This document shows, piece by piece, positions 56,988 through 64,000 of a stretch of 64,000 nucleotides of DNA. Made by a program: the position numbers and the translations under genes. The notes under the pieces are model-generated. The model did not search any database. It had not been told where the DNA came from and saw only the letters and a program-made list of their open reading frames with translations. Numbering within the stretch: position 1 is the first letter of the stretch; each line of letters begins with the position of its first letter. Location: assembly GCF_000720925.1 (NCBI RefSeq), contig NZ_JOEE01000007.1:124001-188000 (forward strand), in the 5' to 3' direction. This DNA comes from Phycicoccus jejuensis (lineage in GTDB: Bacteria; Actinomycetota; Actinomycetes; Actinomycetales; Dermatophilaceae).

Positions 56988-58373
56988 TCAGTCGGCGAGG
57001 AAGGAGAGCAGGTCGGCCCGGGTCAGCACGCCGACCGGCTTGCCGTCCTCGACGACGAGCACCGCGTCCGAGCCCTCGAGCTCGTGCCGCGCGGTGCTGA
57101 CCGGCTCGCCGGCGCCGACGAGCGGCAGGCCCGCGCTCATGTGCTTCTCGACCGGGTCGGCGAGGTGCGCCGAGCCGGTGAACAGCGCTTCGAGCAGCGC
57201 GCGCTCGGACACCGCGCCCGCGACCTCGCCGGAGACGACCGGCGGCTCGGCCTTGACGACCGGCATCTGCGAGACGCCGTACTCGCGCAGGATCTCGATG
57301 GCGTCGCGCAGCGTCTCGTTCGGGTGCGTGTGCACGAGCGCGGGCAGGTCGCCCGCCTTGGCGTGCAGCACGTCGCCGACGGTGCGCTGGTTCTCGGCCC
57401 TCATGAAGCCGTAGGAGGCCATCCAGTCGTCGTTGAAGATCTTCGAGAGGTAGCCGCGGCCGGAGTCCGGCAGGAGGACGACGACGACCGCGTCGTCCGG
57501 CAGCTCGCGGGCCACGCGCAGCGCGGCGACGACGGCCATCCCGCAGGAGCCGCCGACGAGCAGGCCCTCCTCGCGGGCCAGGCGGCGGGTCATCTCGAAG
57601 GAGTCGGCGTCCGAGACGGCCTCGACCCGGTCGACCTGGTCGGGGTCGTAGGCGCTCGGCCAGAAGTCCTCGCCGACGCCCTCGACGAGGTACGGACGGC
57701 CCGAGCCGCCGCTGTACACCGAGCCCTCGGGGTCGGCGGCGACGACCTGGACACGGCCGCTCGCGCGGTCGGCCGACACCTCGCGCAGGTAGCGGCCGGC
57801 GCCGCTGATCGTGCCGCCGGTGCCGGCGCCGGTCACGAAGTGGGTGATCTCGCCGTCGGTGTCGCGCCAGATCTCCGGGCCCGTGCTCTCGTAGTGCGAG
57901 AGGGGGCCGTTGGGGTTGGAGTACTGGTCCGGCTTCCAGGCCTTCGGCGTCTCGCGGACGAGCCGGTCCGAGACGGAGTAGTACGAGTCCGGGTGGTCCG
58001 GCGCGACCGCCGTCGGGCAGACCACGACCTCCGCGCCGTACGCGCGCAGCACGTTGCGCTTGTCCTCGGAGACCTTGTCCGGGCAGACGAAGATGCAGGT
58101 GTAGCCCTTGCGCTGGGCGACCAGCGCGAGCCCGACCCCCGTGTTGCCGGACGTCGGCTCGACGATGACGCCGCCCGGCTGGAGCTCGCCGGAGGCCTCG
58201 GCGGCCTCGACCATCTTCAGCGCGATGCGGTCCTTCACCGACCCGCCCGGGTTGAGGTACTCCACCTTGGCCAGGACGGTCGCCCCGATGCCCTCGGTCA
58301 CGGAGTTGAGCTTGACGAGGGGGGTGTCCCCGACGAGGTCTGCGATGTGCTCGGCGTACTTCACGCCCGCCAT
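56988..58373 (-). CDS. cbs: Cystathionine beta-synthase
   Basis: 461 residues. A PLP fold type II core with Lys47 in NPGGSVKDRIALKM, TSGNTGVGLALVAQRKGY, GAGTGGTISGAGRYLRE and GGSCGMAVVAALR, followed by two CBS domains (about 335-461; VGDVLHAKAGDLPALVHTHP, DAVLVVEDGKPVGVLTRADL). The full-length form with CBS domains matches mycobacterial Rv1077. Condenses serine and homocysteine. Confidence 0.95.
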   Translation of the reverse strand: MAGVKYAEHIADLVGDTPLVKLNSVTEGIGATVLAKVEYLNPGGSVKDRIALKMVEAAEASGELQPGGVIVEPTSGNTGVGLALVAQRKGYTCIFVCPDKVSEDKRNVLRAYGAEVVVCPTAVAPDHPDSYYSVSDRLVRETPKAWKPDQYSNPNGPLSHYESTGPEIWRDTDGEITHFVTGAGTGGTISGAGRYLREVSADRASGRVQVVAADPEGSVYSGGSGRPYLVEGVGEDFWPSAYDPDQVDRVEAVSDADSFEMTRRLAREEGLLVGGSCGMAVVAALRVARELPDDAVVVVLLPDSGRGYLSKIFNDDWMASYGFMRAENQRTVGDVLHAKAGDLPALVHTHPNETLRDAIEILREYGVSQMPVVKAEPPVVSGEVAGAVSERALLEALFTGSAHLADPVEKHMSAGLPLVGAGEPVSTARHELEGSDAVLVVEDGKPVGVLTRADLLSFLAD

Positions 58374-58420
58374 CCTGTCACGGTCCGGGCGGGCACCCCC
58401 GCGCGCCGACGAGCGGAGGG

Positions 58421-58807
58421 TCAGCCGCGCCCGAGGCGGTCGACGAACCGCGCCGCGTCGACGACGACCCGCTCGACGGTCCCCGCGGCGAGGATGCGCC
58501 CCGCGGCGTCGTGGGCCTGCACCGCGAAGCGCAGCCGGCGGCCGTCGTGGCCGACGACCTCGGCCCGCACCGTCACCTGCTCCCCCACCGCGCTCGGAGC
58601 GCTGTGCTCGAGCTCGACCCGGGTGCCGACGCTCGTCGCGCCTGGCCCGAGGACGTCGGCCACCGCCGCCACCGTCGCCGCCTCGAGCCAGGCGAGCAGC
58701 CGCGGCGTGCCGAGGACGGGGAGGTCGCCGGACCCCACCGACCGGGCGGTGTCACCCGGTGCGACCGTGCGGGTCTCCTCGGCCGTCCGTCCGCTCCAAG
58801 TGTCCAT
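58421..58807 (-). CDS. Hotdog-fold thioesterase (FlK-like)
   Basis: 128 residues: SVGSGDLPVLGTPRLLAWLE, a hotdog helix EAATVAAV, VGTRVELEHSAPSAVGEQVT and ERVVVDAARFVDRL. The pattern is that of fluoroacetyl-CoA thioesterase-like proteins; actual acyl substrate unknown. Confidence 0.85.
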   Translation of the reverse strand: MDTWSGRTAEETRTVAPGDTARSVGSGDLPVLGTPRLLAWLEAATVAAVADVLGPGATSVGTRVELEHSAPSAVGEQVTVRAEVVGHDGRRLRFAVQAHDAAGRILAAGTVERVVVDAARFVDRLGRG

Positions 58808-58897
58808 CCGTCCACGGTAGGGGCGCGGCCGGGGGCATCCGGCCCGAGGTGTCGGCCGCCGGGGCTACGGTGGACGTCCACCCCGGCAGGAGGATCG

Positions 58898-59947
58898 ATG
58901 GGCCGCGCACGCAGGGCTCGCAGGATCGCCGCCACCGCCGCGTACGGCGGGGGCGGCCTCGCCGCGGCCGGAGCCGCCCTCGGTGCGCTCGGCTGGGGCG
59001 TCATCAAGACCGAGGCGGCCATCGCGCGCCGCCTCATCGGCCGCCCGTTCGACACCTCGCCCGACGACGACGGCGTCTACGGCGCCGGGCACGGCACGCC
59101 GTGGGAGATCGTCGTCCTCGGCGACTCCTCGGCCGCCGGGATGGGCGCCGACGAGCCCCACGAGACCGTCGGGGCGATCGTCGCCAACGGCGTCGCGGCC
59201 CTGACGGGTCGCCCGGTCCGGCTGACCAACCGGGCCGTCGTCGGGGCGGAGTCCAGCGACCTCGAGCGCCAGCTGGCCAACGCCCTCGAGGACGTGATGC
59301 GGCCCGACGTCGTCCTCGTCATGGTCGGCGCCAACGACGTGACCCACCGGATCGAGCGCGCCGCCGCCGTCCGTCACCTCGAGCAGACGGTCCGGCGCAT
59401 CCGGGCCCTGGGCTGCGAGGTCGTCGTCGGCACCTGCCCCGACCTCGGGACCATCGAGCCGATCCAGCAGCCGCTGCGCACCCTCATGCGGCGGTGGTCG
59501 CGCGACCTCGCCGCCGCCCAGACCGTCGCGGTCGTCGAGGCCGGCGGCCGCACCGTCTCGCTCGGCGACCTGCTCGGGCCGGAGTTCCGCGCCCGGCCCC
59601 GCGAGATGTTCAGCGCCGACCAGTTCCACCCCTCGGCGGCCGGCTACGCCCGCGCCGCCGCCGTGCTGCTGCCGAGCGTCTGCGCCGCCCTGCGCGTCTG
59701 GGGCGAGGACACGGGCGACCGCGCCCCCGAGCCGCGCCGCGGCGAGGGCGTCAACCCGGTGGCCGTCGCCGCCGGCCAGGCCGTGCGTGAGGCGGGCACC
59801 GAGGTGTCGCCGACCGAGATCGCCGGCCAGGACCGAGGCCCCCGCGGGCGGTGGGCGGTGCTCCTGCGCCGCCGTCCCGGAGGCGCTCCCCCGGCCGGGG
59901 GCCCTGCCGTCACCGGGGCCGACGAGGGCGCGAGCACCGCCGGCTGA
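58898..59947 (+). CDS. SGNH/GDSL hydrolase, membrane-anchored
   Basis: 349 residues; ATG at 58898 with AGGAGG 5 bases upstream. A hydrophobic N-terminal segment (AYGGGGLAAAGAALGALGWG) anchors it. Block I is IVVLGDSSAAGMGADEP (Ser), block III VMVGANDVTHRI, block V DQFHPSAAGYARAA (Asp-x-x-His). An esterase/lipase of unknown target. The C-terminus is disordered. Confidence 0.9.
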   Translation: MGRARRARRIAATAAYGGGGLAAAGAALGALGWGVIKTEAAIARRLIGRPFDTSPDDDGVYGAGHGTPWEIVVLGDSSAAGMGADEPHETVGAIVANGVAALTGRPVRLTNRAVVGAESSDLERQLANALEDVMRPDVVLVMVGANDVTHRIERAAAVRHLEQTVRRIRALGCEVVVGTCPDLGTIEPIQQPLRTLMRRWSRDLAAAQTVAVVEAGGRTVSLGDLLGPEFRARPREMFSADQFHPSAAGYARAAAVLLPSVCAALRVWGEDTGDRAPEPRRGEGVNPVAVAAGQAVREAGTEVSPTEIAGQDRGPRGRWAVLLRRRPGGAPPAGGPAVTGADEGASTAG

Positions 59948-59964
59948 GCCGCGGGGCGCGCGCC

Positions 59965-60357
59965 TCAGTCGTCGCCGACGATGGCGTCGAGCTCGACCTC
60001 GACGAGCCAGCGCTCGTCGATGAGCCCCGCCACGCGAACCATCGTGCTGGCCGGCCGGATGTCGCCGAAGATCTCGCCGTGCACGGCCGAGACGGCGTCG
60101 ACGACGTCGAGGTCGGTCACGTAGTGCCGGGTGCGGACGACGTCCTCCGGCCGCCCGCCGAGCTCGGCGAGCGCGCCGAGCGCGATCTCCCAGCAGCGGC
60201 GGGTCTGCTGGCCGGCGTCCTTGCTGACCTGGCCGTTCTCACCGATCGGTGCCGTGCCGGAGACGGCGACGTGGTTCCCGACGCGGACGGCGCGGGCGAA
60301 CCCGACGGTCGCTTCGTACGGAGACCCGGAGGATGCCCGGCTGCGCGAGGTGCCCAT
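59965..60357 (-). CDS. RidA-family protein
   Basis: 130 residues: FARAVRVGNHVAVSGTAPIG, QQTRRCWEIALGALAELGG, VRTRHYVTDLDVVDAV and a conserved Glu in LVEVELDAIVGDD. The catalytic Arg that binds the imine carboxylate in RidA is seen as RPASTMVRVAGL. Deaminates reactive enamine/imine intermediates. Confidence 0.9.
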   Translation of the reverse strand: MGTSRSRASSGSPYEATVGFARAVRVGNHVAVSGTAPIGENGQVSKDAGQQTRRCWEIALGALAELGGRPEDVVRTRHYVTDLDVVDAVSAVHGEIFGDIRPASTMVRVAGLIDERWLVEVELDAIVGDD

Positions 60358-60548
60358 GGGGCCATCATGTCCCTCCGCGCCCGGATGCACGACCCCTCGC
60401 GGGCGCGCCCGACGAGACCCACCCCACGTGCCGTCCCGGTTCCCTCCTCCCGGGTCGCGGCCTAGGCTGGTGCGACCCGTGGTGAGCGCTCGCTCACCTC
60501 GCGAGGTGGGCCCGTGGCCCGCCCGTCGACCACCGCCAGGAGGACCCC

Positions 60549-61772
60549 GTGACCGAGGCCGTCATCGTCGCCACCGCCCGCACCCCGATCGGGCGCGCCT
60601 TCAAGGGCTCCCTGCGCGAGGTCCGGCCCGACGACCTGTCGGCGCAGGTCGTCCACGGCCTCCTCGAGCAGCTGCCCGGGCTCGACCCGACCACCCTCGA
60701 CGACCTGTACTGGGGCTGCGCCGACCCCAGCGGCAAGGCCGGCAACAACATGGCGCGCGTCATCGGCGTCCTCGCCGGACTCGACGGCCTGCCCGGCGCC
60801 ACCGTCAACCGCTTCTGCGCCAGCTCGACCCAGACGATGCGGATGGCCTTCCACGCGGTCAGGGCCGGCGAGGGCGACGCCTTCGTCGTCGGCGGCGTCG
60901 AGTCGGTCTCGACCAACGCGGCCTTCCGCGGCGCCGGCGAGTCCGACCCCGACGCGCTCAACCCGGTCTTCGCCGAGGCGATGGAGCGCTCCGCCGAGAC
61001 GGCCGCCGCCAACACGACCTGGTCCGACCCGCGTGAGCAGGGCCTCCTGCCCGACGTCTACCTCGCGATGGGCCAGACCGCCGAGAACGTCGCGACGCTG
61101 CGCGGTGTCTCGCGTCAGCGCCAGGACGAGTGGGGCGTCACGAGCCAGAACCGGGCCGAGAAGGCGATCGCCGACGGCTTCTTCGCCCGCGAGATCCTCC
61201 CCGTCACGCTCGCCGACGGCACGGTCGTCTCCACCGACGACGGCCCGCGCGCCGGCGTGACGCTGGAGGGCGTGCAGGGGCTGCAGCCGGTCTTCCGCGA
61301 GAACGGCACCGTCACCGCGGGCAACTGCTGCCCGCTCAACGACGGCGCGTCCGGTGTCGTCGTCATGAGCGACACCCGCGCCAAGGAGCTCGGCCTGACC
61401 CCGCTCGCCCGCATTGTCTCGACCGGGGTCTCGGCGCTCTCCCCCGAGATCATGGGCCTCGGCCCGGTCGAGGCCTCGCGCCAGGCGCTCGCCCGCGCCG
61501 GCATGACCATCGACGACATGGACCTCTACGAGATCAACGAGGCCTTCGCCGCCCAGGTGCTGCCCAGCGCCGACGACCTCGGGATGGACCTCGACAAGCT
61601 CAACGTCCACGGCGGGGCCATCGCCCTCGGGCACCCCTTCGGCTCCACCGGCACCCGGATCATGACGACGCTCCTCAACGGGCTGCAGGCCCGTGACGGC
61701 CAGTTCGGCCTCGAGACGATGTGCGTCGGCGGCGGCCAGGGCATGGCCATCGTCGTCGAGCGCCTCTCCTGA
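60549..61772 (+). CDS. Acetyl-CoA C-acyltransferase (thiolase)
   Basis: 407 residues from GTG 60549, with AGGAGG 7 bases upstream. The nucleophile is Cys90 (VNRFCASSTQTM); NEAFAAQVL, GGAIALGHPFGSTGTRIM and Cys392 in CVGGGQGMAIVVE complete the active site. Either biosynthetic or beta-oxidation thiolase. A TAGGCT -10 at 60463-60468 would give a leader of about 75 bases. Confidence 0.93.
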   Translation: MTEAVIVATARTPIGRAFKGSLREVRPDDLSAQVVHGLLEQLPGLDPTTLDDLYWGCADPSGKAGNNMARVIGVLAGLDGLPGATVNRFCASSTQTMRMAFHAVRAGEGDAFVVGGVESVSTNAAFRGAGESDPDALNPVFAEAMERSAETAAANTTWSDPREQGLLPDVYLAMGQTAENVATLRGVSRQRQDEWGVTSQNRAEKAIADGFFAREILPVTLADGTVVSTDDGPRAGVTLEGVQGLQPVFRENGTVTAGNCCPLNDGASGVVVMSDTRAKELGLTPLARIVSTGVSALSPEIMGLGPVEASRQALARAGMTIDDMDLYEINEAFAAQVLPSADDLGMDLDKLNVHGGAIALGHPFGSTGTRIMTTLLNGLQARDGQFGLETMCVGGGQGMAIVVERLS

Positions 61773-61793
61773 CGCCCGTCACCCCCGACTGGT

Positions 61794-61850
61794 TGCGCAT
61801 CCGCCACCTCGGGACCTCCTCGGAGGCCTCCCGCAGGTGGCGGATGCGCA
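61794..61850. terminator. Thiolase terminator, long hairpin
   Basis: A perfect 16-bp stem (61794-61809 with 61835-61850) is continued inside by 5-bp and 5-bp stems with a 1-base bulge, giving about 26 paired bases. It starts 22 bases past the thiolase gene. Confidence 0.88.
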
Positions 61851-61874
61851 GTGAGTGGGTGCGCGTGGGCCGGG

Positions 61875-62189
61875 TCAGGGGAGGGCGCGGCGGAGGGCGA
61901 CCAGCCGCTCGGTGACGTCGGCGGCCGCCTCCGGCCCGCCGGCTGCGACAGCGTCCCACGCGAGCACGGCCAGCTGATCGGGCAGTGCGGCCGGGCCGAG
62001 GTCCGGCAGCGGGACGCCGGGCGCCGTCAGGCCCGCGAGGTGCTCGGCGAGGGCGCGCAGGGCACTGCTCTGCTCCTGCGCCGTGGCCAGCGGCAGCTGC
62101 GCCCACCGACGCCGGATGCGCTCGAGCTCGGTGCGCGCCGGGCCGTCGAGGACGTCCGGGGACGACGACGCCGGGGCGGCGTGGGCCAC
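61875..62189 (-). CDS. Hypothetical small protein
   Basis: About 104 residues from a GTG at 62189: VAHAAPASSS... then helical DGPARTELERIRRRWAQLPL, SSALRALAEHLAGL and VTERLVALRRALP. No motif recognised. Sits 26 bp after the Bax inhibitor gene on the same strand. The start is uncertain; coding evidence is the helix-like amphipathic pattern and the lack of any better frame. Confidence 0.5.
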   Translation of the reverse strand: MAHAAPASSSPDVLDGPARTELERIRRRWAQLPLATAQEQSSALRALAEHLAGLTAPGVPLPDLGPAALPDQLAVLAWDAVAAGGPEAAADVTERLVALRRALP

Positions 62190-62215
62190 CCCGGCGTCGT
62201 CGGTGCTGGGTCCGG

Positions 62216-63064
62216 TCAGTTGCGGAGCCGACCGAGAAGCCGGAGGAACTCGAGGTAGAGCCAGACGAGCGTGACGACGAGGCCGTGCGCGAGGAGCCAC
62301 GAGTACTTCTGCGGGGCGCCGGTGCGGATGGCGTACTCGATGGAGTCGAAGTCGAGCGCGAGCATCGTCGCTGCGAGGCCGACGGCGAACAGGGAGATGC
62401 CGATGCCGAGCATCCCGCTGCCTCCGATGCCGAAGGGCTGACCGGAGATGAGCGCGTACGCCAGGTTGATGAATCCGAAGATCACGTACCCGAAGACCAT
62501 CATCGTCACGATGCGGCGGAACTTGGCGGTGACCTTGATCAGGCCGGTCTTGTAGGCCAGGAACATGCCGGCGAAGGTCGCCAGGGTGGCCAGCACGGCC
62601 TGCGCGACGATGCCTTGGAAGGCCGGGGTGCCCGGGTCGTCGAAGGCGCCGGAGTAGGTCTGGCTGATCGCCCCGACGAAGAGGCCCTCGAACACCGCGT
62701 ACGTGACGATGAGCGGGACGCTGAGCGTCTTCTTGACCGCGATGGCGATGCCCAGGCCCAGGATGGCGACCAAGCCGATGCCCCAGGCCGCGAGGCCGAG
62801 GACCTGGCTCGTCGCCGAGAGGTACCAGCCGACGGCACCGGTCACGAGGACGATGGCGAAGAGGCTCAGCGTCTTCATGACGACGTCGTCCATCGTCACG
62901 GCGCGCTCGGTGCCGGGGCGCATCGCCGACGGCGCGTTGTACATGTCCTGCAGCTGCTGGGGGCTCATCGGGTCGGCCTGCTGCGGGGCGGGGGTGGACC
63001 GGAAGCCGGCGTACCCGTTGCGGGCGTCCTGCTCCATCCGGTTGAAGGCCGGGTTGTTGGCCAT
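62216..63064 (-). CDS. Bax inhibitor-1/YccA family membrane protein
   Basis: 282 residues: a soluble Pro/Gln-rich N-terminus (1-60) then seven hydrophobic segments, including TLSLFAIVLVTGAVGWYL, FVGAISQTYSG (family signature FEGLFVGAIS), and LDFDSIEYAIRTGAPQKYSW with the acidic pair and the last helices. Bacterial BI-1 proteins are proposed pH-sensitive calcium channels. Confidence 0.92.
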   Translation of the reverse strand: MANNPAFNRMEQDARNGYAGFRSTPAPQQADPMSPQQLQDMYNAPSAMRPGTERAVTMDDVVMKTLSLFAIVLVTGAVGWYLSATSQVLGLAAWGIGLVAILGLGIAIAVKKTLSVPLIVTYAVFEGLFVGAISQTYSGAFDDPGTPAFQGIVAQAVLATLATFAGMFLAYKTGLIKVTAKFRRIVTMMVFGYVIFGFINLAYALISGQPFGIGGSGMLGIGISLFAVGLAATMLALDFDSIEYAIRTGAPQKYSWLLAHGLVVTLVWLYLEFLRLLGRLRN

Positions 63065-63171
63065 CGTTCCTCCGTGCTGGTCGTGGCGGTGGGGGTCACC
63101 GTCGTTCGTACAGCCTAGACGTGCGAGCCCGTTGCTGAGTTCCCGCTGAGACCGCGTCGCACCCCTCCCCG

Positions 63172-63221
63172 CGAACGTGTGTGAAGAACATCGCCCCGCC
63201 GACGTTCTTCACACACATTCG
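63172..63221. repeat. 18-bp inverted repeat upstream of the Bax inhibitor gene
   Basis: CGAACGTGTGTGAAGAAC (63172-63189) matches the reverse complement of 63204-63221 at 17 of 18 bases, the last forming a G-T wobble; loop 14 nt. Its outer 14 bases repeat the word found in the terminator at 54321 (CGAACG-C/T-GTGTGAA). It may be a terminator for the minus-strand membrane-protein gene or a dispersed element. Confidence 0.75.
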
Positions 63222-63234
63222 GGGGAAGAGATCA

Positions 63235-63340
63235 GGGGCGCTGCGCACCCCCGACGGGAACCGTCGCCCTCACTCCGTTCGGGCTCCTCCCGACTCCCTG
63301 CGGGGGCGCTGCGCGCCCCCGACGGGAACCGTCGCCCTCA
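63235..63340. repeat. Two 38-bp direct repeats, 68 bp apart
   Basis: Positions 63235-63272 and 63303-63340 differ at one base (start GGGGCGCTGCGC, end CGTCGCCCTCA). Each contains the dyad CGACGG-GAA-CCGTCG and, in the second copy, GGGGGCGC..GCGCCCCC. Located in the gap between the Bax inhibitor gene and the next membrane-protein gene. Confidence 0.85.
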
Positions 63341-63394
63341 GGCTACGGGGGCGGGCACACCGTAGCGCGCCGGCCAGGTCGGCCGGCGCAGGCC

Positions 63395-63811
63395 TCAGGC
63401 GTCGCGCCCGAGGGCCGGGCCGGCGAGGACGGCCGCGACGGCCACCCCGGCGGGCAGCGCGACCGTGCTCAGGCCGAGGGTCGTGAACGCCTCCGGCCCG
63501 CCCGCGACGAGCCAGACGACGGCCGGCGCGAGGAGGACCGCGGCGGCCAGCAGCATCAGCACGCCCACCGCGCTCCCCCGGAGCGCGGCCGGCGCGGTGT
63601 CGCGCCGCAGCGACCCCGCGAGGATGACGCAGCCGACGACCCCGACGAGCCCGACGACCGCCCCCGCGAGCACGACGGGCAGCTGCGAGGTCGGGACGAC
63701 GAACCCGAGCACCACGAGCGCCAGGGCGAGCAGCCCGGACAGCCCCGCCATGAGCCGCACGAGGAGCAGGTGCGTCGGCGGCCCCGTCCGCTCGTCCGCC
63801 TCGGCACCCAT
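63395..63811 (-). CDS. Four-helix hypothetical membrane protein
   Basis: 138 residues from the ATG at 63811. Four hydrophobic segments: LMAGLSGLLALALVVLGFVV, VVLAGAVVGLVGVVGCVILA, VLMLLAAAVLLAPAVVWLVA and VALPAGVAVAAVLAGPAL. No family recognised. It lies 33 bp from the Ppx/GppA gene stop and may be co-transcribed with it. Confidence 0.65.
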   Translation of the reverse strand: MGAEADERTGPPTHLLLVRLMAGLSGLLALALVVLGFVVPTSQLPVVLAGAVVGLVGVVGCVILAGSLRRDTAPAALRGSAVGVLMLLAAAVLLAPAVVWLVAGGPEAFTTLGLSTVALPAGVAVAAVLAGPALGRDA

Positions 63812-63844
63812 GGGCCGGGAGCCTGCCACAGCGGACGGCCCGCG

Positions 63845-64000
63845 TCAGGCGTCCGCGACCGACAGGGCGATGCCGTCGAGGATGTCGTGCTCGCTCGTGA
63901 CCACCCGCACGCCCGGCGACCGGTCGGCGAGCCGGGCGAGCACCTCGTCCCAGACGAGTGCGCCGGCGCCGATGACGTCGACCCGGCCGGGGTGCATGTA
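63845..64000 (-). CDS. Ppx/GppA phosphatase family protein (3' end only)
   Basis: The last 51 codons are present; the gene continues beyond the right edge. The C-terminus HPGRVDVIGAGALVWDEVLA, later VVTSEHDILDGIALSV, is typical of actinobacterial Ppx/GppA exopolyphosphatases (HPGRADVIGAGA, SEHDILDGIAW), which degrade polyphosphate or pppGpp. Confidence 0.85.
   Translation of the reverse strand, partial: YMHPGRVDVIGAGALVWDEVLARLADRSPGVRVVTSEHDILDGIALSVADA

Overview
The window comes from a high-GC actinobacterium, most likely a Micrococcales member close to Intrasporangiaceae. The clues are: a mycothiol S-conjugate amidase (mca) next to DUF4307 and greA; a His-tailed GroEL directly behind groES under CIRCE control; a PIN-PhoH ATPase beside an Rv1086-like short-chain cis-prenyltransferase; many GTG starts; and recurrent TAGNNT/TANNNT -10 boxes, several of them 6-7 nt from a start codon as in leaderless mRNAs. 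The genus is inference; no rRNA or tRNA gene is visible.

Layout. 1-7.7 kb is core: the 5' end of an Asp/Glu racemase, groES-groEL with two CIRCE operators built around the promoter, a methyltransferase, a long acyl-CoA dehydrogenase/oxidase, and an overlapping nucleoside hydrolase-ribokinase pair (nucleoside/ribose salvage). 7.75-14.9 kb is an accessory island. Its first 5 kb are visibly AT-richer and hold a stand-alone OLD-type ATPase-TOPRIM protein, a DUF4145 protein, a DUF349-repeat protein and a small unknown protein. It then decays into wreckage: a VOC gene with a nonsense codon, a tyrosine recombinase cut before its catalytic C-terminus, and the 3' half of a condensation-type acyltransferase. 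14.9-21.4 kb is a second accessory block with a resistance flavour: MerR and SpoIIM proteins, a class A beta-lactamase divergent from a LysR regulator, a second beta-lactamase-fold hydrolase overlapping that regulator, a protein joining an Imm5-like domain to a complete rifampin ADP-ribosyltransferase (Arr), and a secreted I36-type peptidase inhibitor.

21.4-34.8 kb returns to core: a GH3 lipoprotein, a TrxR-like flavoprotein with an N-terminal receiver-like domain, then a tightly overlapping minus-strand run (glmS, acpS, nnr, alr, hydrolase, tsaE, tsaB, rimI, tsaD) for amino-sugar supply, acyl-carrier-protein activation, NAD(P)HX repair, D-alanine and tRNA t6A synthesis. A 276-bp palindromic repeat element sits between nnr and alr. 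34.8-49.8 kb holds coaA, a lytic transglycosylase, PhoH, a cis-prenyltransferase, hemolysin III with a perfect operator, mca, greA, phzF, a DrrAB-type ABC exporter, an orphan MutL-family ATPase, a Tat/lipoprotein intradiol dioxygenase, a cystathionine gamma-synthase, a double GNAT and msrA.

49.8-51.4 kb is the most peculiar stretch: two arrays (5 and 4 units) of a strictly 51-bp palindromic repeat flank a single AbiEi/DUF559-type gene. 51.4-64 kb contains a MarR-controlled MFS exporter divergent from TetR, a FadH-like reductase, DUF1992, cystathionine beta-synthase, a FlK-like thioesterase, an SGNH hydrolase, RidA, a thiolase, a Bax inhibitor-1 protein and the 3' end of a Ppx/GppA phosphatase gene. 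Together metB and cbs suggest methionine-cysteine trans-sulfuration. Many gene ends are followed by very long perfect stem-loops without U-tracts, which probably act as terminators, bidirectional in convergent gaps.
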